Of a stretch of DNA of 64,000 nt, positions 15,378 through 24,282 are shown one piece after another. The notes beneath the pieces were generated by a model. It saw only the letters and a program-made list of their open reading frames with translations, did no database searches and was not told the DNA's origin. The DNA comes from UBA6107 sp964459385 (GTDB taxonomy: Bacteria; Chloroflexota; Anaerolineae; Anaerolineales; Anaerolineaceae). The DNA lies in contig CAYWLG010000002.1 of the NCBI GenBank assembly GCA_964459385.1, positions 62,001 to 126,000 on the forward strand, in the 5' to 3' direction. Position 1 is the first letter of the stretch. The number at the start of each line of letters is the position of its first letter. The position numbers and the translations under genes were made by a program.

Positions 15378-17351
15378 TTACCAGCTTAGATTCGTCCAGT
15401 GTACGGCGTGATCGGTGGCCGATTCATTGGTCAGGATGAACACCGGGTCAATGGGGGTCAGATTGGGGCTGATGAAAATGTGGTCAATGCGGTTCTCGCC
15501 CGACATGTCCACCCCATCGGCGCCGATCTTATCGGGGAACACACTTGTCCATACATTGACGTAAACACTGTCGATCAGCTTATAGGCCTCTTCATAATCG
15601 CGCAGATTATAGTCGCCCAGTGCGATCACGTAAGGCCGGTCTTGAGATATGGCGATCAAACTGCGGGCAAAAGACATGTCCACGGTCGGAGAGCCGTCGG
15701 GGTGCACGTCGAAAAAGCTGAAGGTCTTGCCGCCCACGTTGATGTTGGCCACTGCGATGGCGTTCTCGTCTTTATCGCTGTAAATATATACGGTCTGCGG
15801 GTCTTCGAGCGGATACTTCGAGAGCAGCGAGGTGCCGTAGGTGCCGTTCACCGTGGTTGGGCCAAAGTAGGAGTAGTAGCCCAGGCTGTCGGCGTAAAAT
15901 CGCACATAATCGTTGTTGTTGAGCGAAATACGCGTTGAATCGGTTTCCTGCATCGAAAGCACATCGGGCGACACTTTTGCGATCAGGGCCAGTTGGCCCT
16001 CAAAAGATTTTTCGCCGTCAACGTCGTTGGCCTGCTGGATGTTGTAGGTCATCACTTTGATGGACGTGCGCCCCGCGGCGTCAGCGGCGGCTTTCTGCAC
16101 CGGCAGAGCGAAGAGGATCGTTGCCGCGCACAGGGCGACCAGACCGCCTGCCCAGATCCAGCGCGCCTCGGCAGCGCTTTCACTTGCAGATTCGTGTCGT
16201 CCACGTCCTACTCCCCAGGCCAGCAGGGCAGTCAGCCCGCCCAGCACCAAATAACTGAGCCAGAACTTGCCGCGGAAGAAATCACCGAGCGGCACATATC
16301 CCCACACGTTGGTAAAGATGTTGGCAAACACCAGCAAGATCAGCAAAAAGCTGCCCAGCAGAATACCGGGCACAAGGGCACGCGGCCTGGGCAGGCTGCG
16401 GTTGAACGGTTCCAGAAAGACCTGCATATCCAAAAAGATCACCGGGAAGAGCAGTAGCGTCACCCCCAGCGCCAGCAGTTGTCCGAAGGTCGGCCCCGCC
16501 ACCACAAATATCTCGTCAGGCAGGGTGGGCAGTGCAGCTTCTTGCAGGGCGAGGGTGACCGTCAGGCTCAGTGTGAAGAGCAGATTCCAGATCAGCAGCA
16601 GTGTTCGGCTGATCTGGCCCGTCCAGCTCGGCCGGAGCAGTGTCAGCAGCACCCAGCCGCCCGAAAACAAGCTGACGGCGGCCACGATCAGGGTGTAATT
16701 TCCTTGCGTCCAGCGTGCGATCACCGCTGGCGCCGAGAAGGCGAACCAGGCCAGGCCCAATACCATAAAGAGCCCCAGCAGCGGAGCGGTGAACCCTTTC
16801 GCCTTTTCTTCGAGCACGGCCGCAGCCGCCTGTGGTTTTAATTGCCACAGCGCCAGCCCAAGTGCGGCCATCAGCAAAATGCCCGTCCAGCCGCCGGCCG
16901 GGGCCAAAGAATACTCCACCCCGTGATAAGCCGTGCGCAGCAGCGCTGAAATTCCCACGGCCAGCGCCATCCCGGCGCCGCCCCAAACGTTCAGGCGCTG
17001 CCGGCTCTCATCCGCCGACAGGGTGCGCATCAGCAGCAGGAACAAACTCACCACCGCACCCACCGCCAGACCTGAAGCGATCATTCTCGGAAAGACCATC
17101 AGGTAGGGCAGCGCCCCGCGCGTCAGAGCCAGCAGGGCGAAGCTGCCCCACAGCAGCCCGCGCCCCCATTTCTTATAGAAGGGCAGCATCAGCAGCGGGG
17201 TGAAGAAGAACAATACCCCCACCACTTTGGCGTCCAGCCTGGAATGCAGCAGGTCCAACAGGTAGATCGATTCCACCAACGTCCCTGCCATTTGAATGAA
17301 AGAAAGAAAGATCAATGCAAAGGTTAGAAGCAGAAAGCTGTTCTTTTTCAT
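15378..17351 (-). CDS. Multi-spanning membrane protein with C-terminal endonuclease/exonuclease/phosphatase domain
   Basis: The 657-residue protein has about ten to twelve transmembrane helices in its first 430 residues. An extracytoplasmic EEP-superfamily domain follows: KVMTYNIQQANDVDG, DVLSMQETD (metal Glu), FFDVHPDG, ALGDYNLRD (catalytic D-x-N) and the closing RIDHIFIS...SATDHAVHW. EEP domains cut phosphoester bonds in nucleic acids, inositol phosphates or sphingolipids. A membrane-tethered, outward-facing copy suggests a lipid or extracellular DNA substrate. It is convergent with hsp20 and monocistronic. Confidence 0.85.
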   Translation of the reverse strand: MKKNSFLLLTFALIFLSFIQMAGTLVESIYLLDLLHSRLDAKVVGVLFFFTPLLMLPFYKKWGRGLLWGSFALLALTRGALPYLMVFPRMIASGLAVGAVVSLFLLLMRTLSADESRQRLNVWGGAGMALAVGISALLRTAYHGVEYSLAPAGGWTGILLMAALGLALWQLKPQAAAAVLEEKAKGFTAPLLGLFMVLGLAWFAFSAPAVIARWTQGNYTLIVAAVSLFSGGWVLLTLLRPSWTGQISRTLLLIWNLLFTLSLTVTLALQEAALPTLPDEIFVVAGPTFGQLLALGVTLLLFPVIFLDMQVFLEPFNRSLPRPRALVPGILLGSFLLILLVFANIFTNVWGYVPLGDFFRGKFWLSYLVLGGLTALLAWGVGRGRHESASESAAEARWIWAGGLVALCAATILFALPVQKAAADAAGRTSIKVMTYNIQQANDVDGEKSFEGQLALIAKVSPDVLSMQETDSTRISLNNNDYVRFYADSLGYYSYFGPTTVNGTYGTSLLSKYPLEDPQTVYIYSDKDENAIAVANINVGGKTFSFFDVHPDGSPTVDMSFARSLIAISQDRPYVIALGDYNLRDYEEAYKLIDSVYVNVWTSVFPDKIGADGVDMSGENRIDHIFISPNLTPIDPVFILTNESATDHAVHWTNLSW

Positions 17352-17596
17352 AGTGATATATTCTCCTCAATCTACTTTAACATGGATTTTCACAAGCAGA
17401 TACGCAGTGAAGGATATAAAGATACAAACGTCAAAAACAGCTTGTGCCCGCATGTAAATGTTTCCATGCCCCGAACCCCCTACCAGACAGATCGCCTCGA
17501 AATCCATCCCCGAACGAAATCATCCGATCACCATTGCCCCAACCCGTTTTTGTGGATAAATTCAAGATACATATTTGAAGAAAAAGCGAAAACCCC

Positions 17597-17620
17597 GTAG
17601 GGCGCATCGCGATGCGCCCC
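17597..17620. repeat. REP-like hairpin
   Basis: GTAGGGCGCATCGCGATGCG followed by CCCC forms a self-complementary stem (GGGCGCATCG/CGATGCGCCC). It is a variant of the 29-bp REP-like element at 20635 and 32089. Confidence 0.5.
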
Positions 17621-17815
17621 GATCTCCAAAAACATTAATCAATTTCTGATACAACGTTAGTGAATCTCCAAGATTAGGCGGCTATGATTATCTCAATAAA
17701 CAAATTAGAACTGAGATTTAACCCGACTTCCTGACCGCACCCGTGACTTCGTCAACACACGCGGACAAAGTCTCCAAAATACAATCCAAGACATCTGATC
17801 CCTTCGGGGAGTTTC

Positions 17816-17856
17816 CGGGTAGTGAGTGCCCAAATCCGCCTCACTATCCGTTTTTT
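17816..17856 (+). terminator. Orphan terminator related to the hsp20 terminator
   Basis: CGGGTAGTGAG pairs with CTCACTATCCG before TTTTTTATTTT. Compared with the hsp20 terminator, one C-G pair has become T-A, so the stem is kept by compensating change. No gene precedes it. Confidence 0.6.
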
Positions 17857-17999
17857 ATTTTAAACAACGCATTTCCCCAAACTGCTTATTCTGGATAAAA
17901 TAAGATACATATTTGGAGATAATATGAAACTCTCGTTGGAAACGGCGTTCTACGCCTATTAATACTTGAACAGATAAGTTACCCTTGAGAGGAAATAAG

Positions 18000-18248
18000 A
18001 TGGTAACAGCAGATGAAATACGGGAATTCGTTTTTGTAGCTATCATCAAACCTGCCAGGCGCCGTGGAGAAAAGTCCATTACTATTCGGGCTGGGGACAT
18101 TCATAAAGCTATGGGGTTGACAGATCGCATGCCACAAGTCGTCAGCTCTATTGAAGCGGATAAGTTTCAAAAGTTTGCAAATGTGACCCTGGTCAGTCGC
18201 CATGGTCCGCATGCAAGCTCAACAGTTACTTTTTGTTTTAATATTTAA
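18000..18248 (+). CDS. Small conserved-looking protein of unknown function
   Basis: The 82-residue basic protein MVTADEIREFVF... has the stretch PARRRGEKSITIRAGDIHKAMGLTDRMPQVVSSIEADKF followed by LVSRHGPHASSTVTFCF. It resembles small stand-alone proteins whose AGDIHKxMGLxxRMPxV segment suggests a winged-helix or nucleic-acid-binding fold; I cannot name the family. GAGAGG lies 7 bases before the ATG. It leads an AT-rich island with an AbiJ-like and a NYN gene, so a defence-related role is possible. Confidence 0.6.
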   Translation: MVTADEIREFVFVAIIKPARRRGEKSITIRAGDIHKAMGLTDRMPQVVSSIEADKFQKFANVTLVSRHGPHASSTVTFCFNI

Positions 18249-18281
18249 TCAAATTGTTTTGTAATTCATATAAGAGAAAAA

Positions 18282-19109
18282 ATGAAATTTAGCCAGCGTA
18301 AAGGTCTTACGCCTATTTTAGACGAACTTCAAATTAACTCAGTAAATGAAACATTGCGAAATCAATTATGGAACGTGATTTATCTGGCCTTTTTTTCTGA
18401 TGGAAAACAAAAATCATTGATTAAATTGGAAGGTACTAATGCAGTACATGAATTAGGAATTTTTATTTACATAAATTACTTCAAAAAGCCGATTGATAAA
18501 CTGCCTAACGAATTCAAAAAAATTATTTTAGAGTTACGGGATTATTTTTTTGCATGTAAATGGTTTGAAGTATATGATTTCTTGGAACAGCTAATAGATT
18601 ATACAAAGCAGAAAGATTATTTAAGAAGATTTGAAGGTATGTTAAACATCGTGTTGGAGCAGGAATTATCAACCTATCGGTTTATTGATGGTGTTTGTAC
18701 AAATATCACATCCCAAAATGAGATTGACGAAATTAGAGAAGTTATTGAAAATGGAAACTTTGAAGGTGCCCAAAATCATATCAAAAGAGCACTTGAGCTC
18801 CTTTATGATAGAGAAAAACCAGATTATCGAAATTCCATTAAAGAATCGATTTCAGCAGTTGAAAGCGCTGCCAGAAGTATTACCCATAAGCCTAAGGCAA
18901 CTTTAGGCGATCTCCTTCCTTATCTGGAAAAACAAAACAATCTTCATCCTGCCCTAAAAGAGGCTTTTTCAAAATTATATGGATACACAAGCGATGAAGG
19001 GGGGATCAGGCACGCCATGATGGATTCACCGGCTCTAAAATCTTCAGATGCTAAATTCTTCATAATCTCGTGTTCAGCATTCATTAATTATTTAAAGGCC
19101 GCATTGTAA
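18282..19109 (+). CDS. AbiJ-like abortive-infection protein (AbiJ N-terminal domain plus HEPN-like C-terminus)
   Basis: The 275-residue protein opens with FSQRKGLTPILDELQINSVNETLRNQLWNVIYLAFF, matching the N-terminal domain found in AbiJ-type phage-resistance proteins (AbiJ_NTD4). The C-terminal part (AQNHIKRALELLYDREKPDYRNSIKESISAVESAARSI to EGGIRHAMMDSP...FIISCSAFINYLKAAL) has the helical pattern and late Arg-His (IRH) of HEPN ribonucleases. Such proteins cleave RNA during phage attack and stop growth. The codons are AT-rich compared with the neighbours before 17 kb, a sign of transfer. The domain assignment is from memory of the family. Confidence 0.65.
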   Translation: MKFSQRKGLTPILDELQINSVNETLRNQLWNVIYLAFFSDGKQKSLIKLEGTNAVHELGIFIYINYFKKPIDKLPNEFKKIILELRDYFFACKWFEVYDFLEQLIDYTKQKDYLRRFEGMLNIVLEQELSTYRFIDGVCTNITSQNEIDEIREVIENGNFEGAQNHIKRALELLYDREKPDYRNSIKESISAVESAARSITHKPKATLGDLLPYLEKQNNLHPALKEAFSKLYGYTSDEGGIRHAMMDSPALKSSDAKFFIISCSAFINYLKAAL

Positions 19110-19232
19110 TTCTTATTTTTTAAAGTTTTAAGCTTGAAATCCTTGTAGTAACTAGAAAATTTGTCCAAAACATGATATATCTTTATTGATGGATCTTTAT
19201 ACAACCTCTATTTATGGAAGGCAATTAGGTTA

Positions 19233-19793
19233 ATGCCAACAACTCGGAACACTGTTTACGCATTTATAGATGGGCAAAATTTGAATCTGGGCATCGAGAA
19301 AGATTTGTATAAAAGCGAGATAAAGGTCTATTCTGGATGGAAATTTAATTACAAGAGCTTTAGAAAATACTTAACTGATAAATTTCACGTTAGCAAAGCG
19401 TTTTATTTTATTGGGTACATTAAGCAAAACGAACGCCTGTATGAATCATTGCGATCTTATGGTTACGAACTCGTTTTTAAGCCAACAGTTACAGATGGGC
19501 ACGGAAAACCGAAAGGAAATATCGATGCAGAACTTGTTTTATATTCCTCTGCGATTGAGTATAAAAATTTTGACCAGGCGGTTTTTGTTGCGGGAGATGG
19601 AGATTACTATTGCTTGTATAAATACTTAATTGAAAAGGGAAAGCTTTTAAAAATATTGATTCCGAATGAAAAATCTGAATCTTCATTGCTAAAAGAATTT
19701 CAAAAGTATAAAGTCTTTTTGCAATTTGATAGAAATAAACTTGAATATAGAGTGCAAAAAAACGACAACAAAAATGGGAGGCGTAGCACATAG
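19233..19793 (+). CDS. NYN-domain (PIN-like) nuclease, LabA/DUF88 type
   Basis: The 186-residue protein carries NYN motifs: AFIDGQNLNLG (Asp13), GNIDAELVLYS (Asp98) and FVAGDGDYYCLYKYLIEKGK (Asp122, Asp124). These acidic residues form the metal site of PIN-like RNases. LabA-type proteins are single NYN domains in the cytoplasm acting on RNA. The gene is AT-rich like the AbiJ-like gene 120 bp upstream and probably belongs to the same acquired island. Confidence 0.8.
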   Translation: MPTTRNTVYAFIDGQNLNLGIEKDLYKSEIKVYSGWKFNYKSFRKYLTDKFHVSKAFYFIGYIKQNERLYESLRSYGYELVFKPTVTDGHGKPKGNIDAELVLYSSAIEYKNFDQAVFVAGDGDYYCLYKYLIEKGKLLKILIPNEKSESSLLKEFQKYKVFLQFDRNKLEYRVQKNDNKNGRRST

Positions 19794-20009
19794 ACACGCA
19801 GTCTAAGGTTCGTTTTCTCCCTCATGATATCACTATGGTATCATTCCGAGGGGGAAAAGTCAATAAAATATAAGGGATCACTTGACTTCTCAATTTGAAA
19901 TTTATCCCCTTTCTCTTTGTCTAATAACCAACTCCAATTCCCCCTTTGACTTAATAGAACATCTATTCTGTAATATCCTCCCCGCAGCGTCTTTTCACAA
20001 GGAGGATAT

Positions 20010-20507
20010 ATGTCTGAACAACCCACGATTCCGGCCGGGGAGCCGATTCCCCTGCTCTCCTCCAACGAACCCCCTGAGGTCACCCAAAAGCGCCTTCGCG
20101 GCGGCCAGCCCGGCAACCTGAATGCCCTCAAACACGGCCTCTATGTGACGGGCAACCTCATCTATAACAATACCCCCATCGAGCGGGCCTAGCTTTATGA
20201 CCTCAACGGCACCATCACCCATTTTAAACAGTACTTCGAACATCTTTTTACCCTCGCCATTAACTCCAAAGACATCAACGAAGCCAATCTCACCCTGCGT
20301 TCACTTGCTCTGGCGGCGCTCGCCCTGACCCGTCTCATCCACATCCAGGAAAAGAACACCAAAATTTTTGTCCCTGACAATTACCGCATCCCAGGCTCCA
20401 GTCAGGCCACCTTTCCCTCTATTTACCGCGGCCTGCTCAAAGACCTCTCCTCCATTATGGATGTCAGTGACCTCGAGGCCGATCTGGATCGTCTCCAGCC
20501 CGAATGA
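20010..20507 (+). pseudogene. Nonsense-interrupted gene with GGQPGNLNALKHGLY motif
   Basis: An excellent ribosome site AAGGAGG precedes ATG at 20010. The frame reads 60 codons to a TAG at 20190-20192 and then stays open for another 104 codons to TGA at 20505, with normal composition (LYDLNGTITHFKQYFEHLFTLAINSKDINEANLTLRSLALAALALTRLI). The motif GGQPGNLNALKHG near residue 32 is shared by phage- and transposon-associated small proteins, often annotated as terminase small-subunit-like or hypothetical. A single base change would restore a 165-residue protein, so it is a recent pseudogene or, less likely, a read-through gene. Confidence 0.6.
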
Positions 20508-20513
20508 GCTCCC

Positions 20514-20553
20514 GATTCGTTTTATTCGTTTTCCATTTTTTTAAAAACGAATC
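20514..20553. repeat. AT-rich inverted repeat after the pseudogene
   Basis: GATTCGTTTT (20514-20523) and AAAACGAATC (20544-20553) are exact complements around a T-rich 20-base loop. This may serve as a weak terminator. Confidence 0.4.
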
Positions 20554-20634
20554 CCGATTCGCTCGCCTTCACACGTCCCTGGGGATGAATAAACCTTATT
20601 TGCTGTCATCGCCAGATTGCCTTTATCCAATCCT

Positions 20635-20663
20635 GTAGGGGCGCAACGTCGCTGAGCCCCTAC
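20635..20663. repeat. REP-like palindromic element
   Basis: The 29-bp element GTAGGGGCGCAACG-T-CGCTGAGCCCCTAC is a near-perfect palindrome and differs from the copy inside the RAYT gene (32089-32117) at two positions. It is intergenic, which fits mobilisation by a RAYT-type transposase. Confidence 0.65.
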
Positions 20664-20745
20664 CTAAATCATCCGACCAACGAATCCCAATCCCGCTGCC
20701 TAAACCCTGTGGATGAATCTCCCAAAATGCCCCTATAATGGATCC

Positions 20746-21558
20746 ATGACCGATTACCTTTCCATCAACAAAGCCCTCTGGCAAAAATACGTCGAGATCA
20801 ACTCCCGCTCCGATTCCTACCGCCTCAAACAGTTCATGGACGGCGAAAACGCCCTCCATGCCATCGAGCGCGGCGAGCTCGGCTCCGTCGAAGGCAAAAG
20901 CCTGCTCCACCTGCAGTGTCACTTTGGCATGGATACCCTCTCCTGGGCGCGCCTCGGTGCCGCCGTCACCGGTGTCGATTTCTCTGACGCGGCCATCGAT
21001 CTGGCCACCTCGCTGGCCCGTGAGCTCGGCCTGCCCGCCCGCTTCCTCTGCTCGGATGTTTACGACCTGCCCAACCGCCTGTACGAGCAGTTCGACATCG
21101 TCTTCACCTCCTACGGCGTGCTCACCTGGCTGCCCGATATCCGGCGCTGGGCGCAGGTGGCAGCCGCTTTCGTCAAGCCCGGCGGCACCCTCTACCTGGC
21201 CGAGTTTCACCCCTTTGCCCAGATCTTCGATGAGGGCCGGCCCAGCTTTACCATCGCCTACCCCTATTTCGATCAAGAGATGCAGACCAGCACCGTGGAC
21301 GGGTCTTACGCCGATGACGAGACCAAATTTGCGCCCATCCCCGTCTGTGAGTGGAGCCACCCGCTCGGCGAGGTGATCACCGCCCTCATTCAGGCCGGCC
21401 TGCGCATCGAATTCGTGCACGAGTTCCCTTACTCGTTCTATCAGCAGCTTGTCGATTTGAAGGAAGAAGTGGTGGAGGGCGAACATCGTTACGTGTTCCC
21501 GCAGCCGGTGGCGCCTTTCCCGCTCATGTACTCCATTCGCGCCGTCAAGCCGGGCTGA
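20746..21558 (+). CDS. Class I SAM-dependent methyltransferase
   Basis: The 270-residue protein (from MTDYLSINKALW) has the Rossmann motif I LLHLQCHFGMDTLSWARLGAAVTGVDFSDAAI with the acidic ribose ligand Asp in GVDFS, then FDIVFTSYGVLTWLPD (motif II/post II) and FVKPGGTLYLAEFHPF (motif III). The methyl acceptor is not evident. TATAAT (20734-20739) ends six bases before the ATG and there is no Shine-Dalgarno, which suggests a leaderless mRNA and supports this start over a codon 33 bp upstream. Confidence 0.88.
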   Translation: MTDYLSINKALWQKYVEINSRSDSYRLKQFMDGENALHAIERGELGSVEGKSLLHLQCHFGMDTLSWARLGAAVTGVDFSDAAIDLATSLARELGLPARFLCSDVYDLPNRLYEQFDIVFTSYGVLTWLPDIRRWAQVAAAFVKPGGTLYLAEFHPFAQIFDEGRPSFTIAYPYFDQEMQTSTVDGSYADDETKFAPIPVCEWSHPLGEVITALIQAGLRIEFVHEFPYSFYQQLVDLKEEVVEGEHRYVFPQPVAPFPLMYSIRAVKPG

Positions 21559-21644
21559 CCTGCCAGTTTCCCCGCGGCATGTCACTTCTGCCCGCCTTTT
21601 GCATCCATAATACAAACAAAAATTCGCACGACCGAAGGTGAAAA

Positions 21645-22088
21645 ATGGCCAACAAGAAATCACAAAAATCCAAGAAACAACCCCTTCCCGTCTGGCTCTG
21701 GGTCGGCGCGGCGCTGGTCGTTGTGGCCGTGCTCGTGCTCATATTCACCAATGGCCAGTCCGGCGCGGCTGGGCTGCCCAAAGAGGTCAGCGTTGCCAAA
21801 GCGGCCGAGATGCGCGATTCCGGCGCCTTCGTTCTCGATGTACGTGAACTGAGCGAATGGCAGCAGGTGCACATCCCCGGCGCCACCCTCATCCCCCTGG
21901 GCGAGCTTTCCAGTCGCCTCGATGAACTTCCCAAAGACCAAAACATCGTGGTGGTCTGCCGTTCGGGCAACCGCAGCGCGCAGGGCCGCGATATTCTCCT
22001 CAATGCCGGTTTTACCAACGTTACCAGCATGGCCGGTGGCATGAACCAGTGGCAATCAACCGGTTACGTGACAACCAGCGGCGACTGA
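21645..22088 (+). CDS. Membrane-anchored rhodanese-domain protein
   Basis: The 147-residue protein has a Lys-rich N-terminus, one transmembrane helix (about residues 15-35) and a rhodanese domain with LDVRELSEWQQVHIPGA and the active-site loop VVCRSGNRSAQG (Cys105). Rhodaneses carry sulfane sulfur on this Cys; the domain should lie outside the membrane. It is monocistronic with a strong two-way terminator behind it. Confidence 0.88.
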   Translation: MANKKSQKSKKQPLPVWLWVGAALVVVAVLVLIFTNGQSGAAGLPKEVSVAKAAEMRDSGAFVLDVRELSEWQQVHIPGATLIPLGELSSRLDELPKDQNIVVVCRSGNRSAQGRDILLNAGFTNVTSMAGGMNQWQSTGYVTTSGD

Positions 22089-22115
22089 TCCGTTTTCATC
22101 CATTTCTCTGACCAC

Positions 22116-22158
22116 TGCATGTGAAAAACCCTCCATCTCGGAGGGTTTTTCACATGCA
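22116..22158. terminator. Bidirectional terminator
   Basis: A perfect 19-bp stem (TGCATGTGAAAAACCCTCC and its complement) with a 5-base loop lies between the convergent rhodanese and GT-B-like genes. The A5 and T5 runs inside the arms serve as U tracts in either direction. Confidence 0.85.
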
Positions 22159-22176
22159 TAGGAAGGATTGAATCAG

Positions 22177-23211
22177 CTAAATAACTTGAGAGGTCTGTTG
22201 CCATTTGCGCTGTAGTTTGCGGCTTTTCTTGGCGCTCCACCTCACCTGTGAAAGCGGTGTGTGGATGAGATGCCGCAGCACTTCAGCGATGCGCTCATTT
22301 GATTTTCCCCCGTTCTGGATTGGCGTGAGCCGTCTCAAGGAATTTGTGTCGAGGTACGAGTAGACCGGTTTGCCCAGCGCCAGCGCCACATAGAGGGCGG
22401 AAGTGTTCTGGGCGATCATCATGCTGCTGTTGGCGATGAGATGGTTGATGTTCTCGTTCAGGCAGATGGTCTCTGTAGGAAAGTAGCGCCGGATCTCTCG
22501 CGTGGCCCGGGCATGATCTTCGTTGGGATGCAGCTTGAAGATCACTTCTCGCCCGCCTGCCAGCTCTTTGACGCGGCGCAGAAAGCCGTCACGATCATCA
22601 AACTTACCGGTCTCTCGAATGCTTGAAGTCGCCACCAGCACGTAGTTGTGGCGTGGATACGGGTTGTTCAGATAGGCCGCCGCATTGTCAAAGTTGGGGA
22701 TGCCCGTCACCACGATCTTGGCCGGGTCGATCCCTTTGTGGATGAAAAGCTGCCGGTACCCCTGCGAGGCCACGCAGAACACATCGTAGGCGTCTGAGAG
22801 CCCGGTGGCGGCGGTGTTGGCCAGGTAGCGCGGCAGGTTGAACTTGCGCACCAGCGTATAGGCAAAATCTTCTTCTTCGGTCATGCCCTCCTGGATCAGG
22901 GCCATGCGCGTTTTGCGAATGTTCTCTGGCACGAGCAGATCGGTGCCCGTCACCACCAGGTCATACTTGCGTTTGCTGCCCCGTTCATCGATCGGCAGTC
23001 CCTCCCGTTTCAGGTAGGCGAGGGTGGATCGGTGATGCTGCCCGGCTAAAATGGAATGTTCGAGCAGCCCGGCCCGGGCGGCCCAGTCGATGAACCCATC
23101 GGCGTAAAAAGGCGCGAAATAACACTTGAAATCCGTCATTTGCGCGGAGATCTTGTGCATCATGGTTGTCTGGTTCAATGAGCCGCCGATGAAGAGTATG
23201 TTTTGGGTCAT
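22177..23211 (-). CDS. GT-B-fold polysaccharide/glycosyltransferase-like protein
   Basis: The 344-residue protein has two Rossmann-like halves. The second half, VLVATSSIRETGKFDDRDGFLRRVKELAGGREVIFKLHPNE (about residues 195-240) and HLIANSSMMIAQNTSALYVALALGKPVYSYLD, resembles the C-terminal half of UDP-GlcNAc 2-epimerase and CDP-glycerol glycerophosphotransferase-type proteins (KLHPNE, N-T-S-A). No signal peptide is seen. The role is likely envelope polysaccharide synthesis or modification, but donor and acceptor are unknown. Its start lies 3 nt from the PHP gene stop, so they form an operon. Confidence 0.6.
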   Translation of the reverse strand: MTQNILFIGGSLNQTTMMHKISAQMTDFKCYFAPFYADGFIDWAARAGLLEHSILAGQHHRSTLAYLKREGLPIDERGSKRKYDLVVTGTDLLVPENIRKTRMALIQEGMTEEEDFAYTLVRKFNLPRYLANTAATGLSDAYDVFCVASQGYRQLFIHKGIDPAKIVVTGIPNFDNAAAYLNNPYPRHNYVLVATSSIRETGKFDDRDGFLRRVKELAGGREVIFKLHPNEDHARATREIRRYFPTETICLNENINHLIANSSMMIAQNTSALYVALALGKPVYSYLDTNSLRRLTPIQNGGKSNERIAEVLRHLIHTPLSQVRWSAKKSRKLQRKWQQTSQVI

Positions 23212-23214
23212 GCA

Positions 23215-24003
23215 CTACCTGTATGAGAGCACGTTGAGAGATTGGTTGTAGTTGTGTTCCAGTGCTTCAGCCAGCGGAGCATAAACAAAGGGCGCCCCGG
23301 GATGGACGTTGTCGATCACCCAGCCGAATTTGCGCAGATAGAATCGCGGCAGGTAGCGGGTGACCACGGCATGGGCCGGCACGCTCACGTTCTTGCGCAC
23401 CTTTGTGCTGCGAGCGAGCAGCGCCTGGCGCAGGTCGGCAGCGCTGCTGCCTTCAAATTCGGTCGCGCCCTGTCCGATGGTGTCTAAAATGTGAGAATCA
23501 CTGTTGCCCGTTTGGGCCAGCGGCAGCAGGGCAGCCTGCCGTTCAACGTCGGGGTTGCGGCGCGTCATGATCAGGCCACCGTTGAAGGCTTCCACCCCCA
23601 ACAGGGCTTTTTCAACACCGGGCACTTCCAGCGTTTTGCGGATGCAGTTAAAACTGGCCCCGTTTACGCCCATCGCCGCCGGATGCGCCACGATGCACAG
23701 CCCGCCCTGATCGCCCACCCGTAACGCCGTCTCGGCCAGCGAAAGCCCGGCCGGGATGAGCTTGTGGATGAAGAGGGCCAGCAAATGGCCGTCGGCCGTA
23801 GAGATCTCGCAGCCCGGAATGACTTCGATGCCGTATTCCGGCCCCAACCGCATGGCCTGGTCAACGCCCGAAAGGGTATCATGGTCGGTGAGCGCGATCA
23901 CGTTCAGATCGGTGTTCACGGCCGCATATTTCAAGATGGCCGCGATCGAAGCGGTGCCATCGTAACTGTGAATACTGTGAATGTGCAGATCAGCTAAACC
24001 CAT
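23215..24003 (-). CDS. PHP-domain metal-dependent phosphoesterase
   Basis: The 262-residue protein has the PHP motifs DLHIHSIHSYDG (motif I, metal His), LTDHDT (motif II), IPGCEIS (motif III Glu), IVAHPA and GNSDSHI (motif IV). This set defines TrpH/YciV-type phosphoesterases that release phosphate from nucleotides or sugar phosphates with a trinuclear metal centre. It is the first gene of a two-gene minus-strand operon with the GT-B-like protein, so the substrate may be a sugar-phosphate intermediate. Confidence 0.85.
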   Translation of the reverse strand: MGLADLHIHSIHSYDGTASIAAILKYAAVNTDLNVIALTDHDTLSGVDQAMRLGPEYGIEVIPGCEISTADGHLLALFIHKLIPAGLSLAETALRVGDQGGLCIVAHPAAMGVNGASFNCIRKTLEVPGVEKALLGVEAFNGGLIMTRRNPDVERQAALLPLAQTGNSDSHILDTIGQGATEFEGSSAADLRQALLARSTKVRKNVSVPAHAVVTRYLPRFYLRKFGWVIDNVHPGAPFVYAPLAEALEHNYNQSLNVLSYR

Positions 24004-24282
24004 AAAATTTCACCTGTGAATCCTTCCAACTCTTCTCCCTCTACTCTAACAGGCGAAATTTAAGAAATGGTATACAAAAGGTTAACCTTTGATTATCAAG
24101 GCTTTAACTCATATCCAATTGCCGAAAACAGGGTTATACAATTACAAAAAATGATTGCTCCCTGCATATTCGATTTTGGTATACTGAAAGCGAAAGTGAA
24201 AAGCACATTAAAAACCTCATCGCAGACGCGGGTATAATAGTTCTCTTTAGTGGTTGAGATTCAAACAGAAAGGCTGAGAAAG

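Larger units (their letters stand above)
17352..17999. other. Gene-poor region with decayed copies of hsp20 flanks and a REP-like hairpin
   Basis: No stable gene is visible in 650 bp. Contents: TGGATAAATTCAAGATACATATTTG-like repeats near 17552 and 17892; a REP-like hairpin at 17597-17620; a segment at 17636-17690 resembling the hsp20 upstream region at 14683; a terminator at 17816-17856 related to the hsp20 terminator; and a 12-codon frame MKLSLETAFYAY (17924-17962) with a GGAGA site. This reads as the scar of a lost second hsp20-like gene at the edge of an AT-rich island. Confidence 0.45.

Noticed and set aside
17382..17600. 72-codon frame after the EEP membrane protein
   Set aside because: No ribosome site, implausible composition, and it lies in the decayed intergenic region.
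19841..20131. 96-codon minus-strand frame before the pseudogene
   Set aside because: Antisense to the strong start at 20010, with no start signal of its own.
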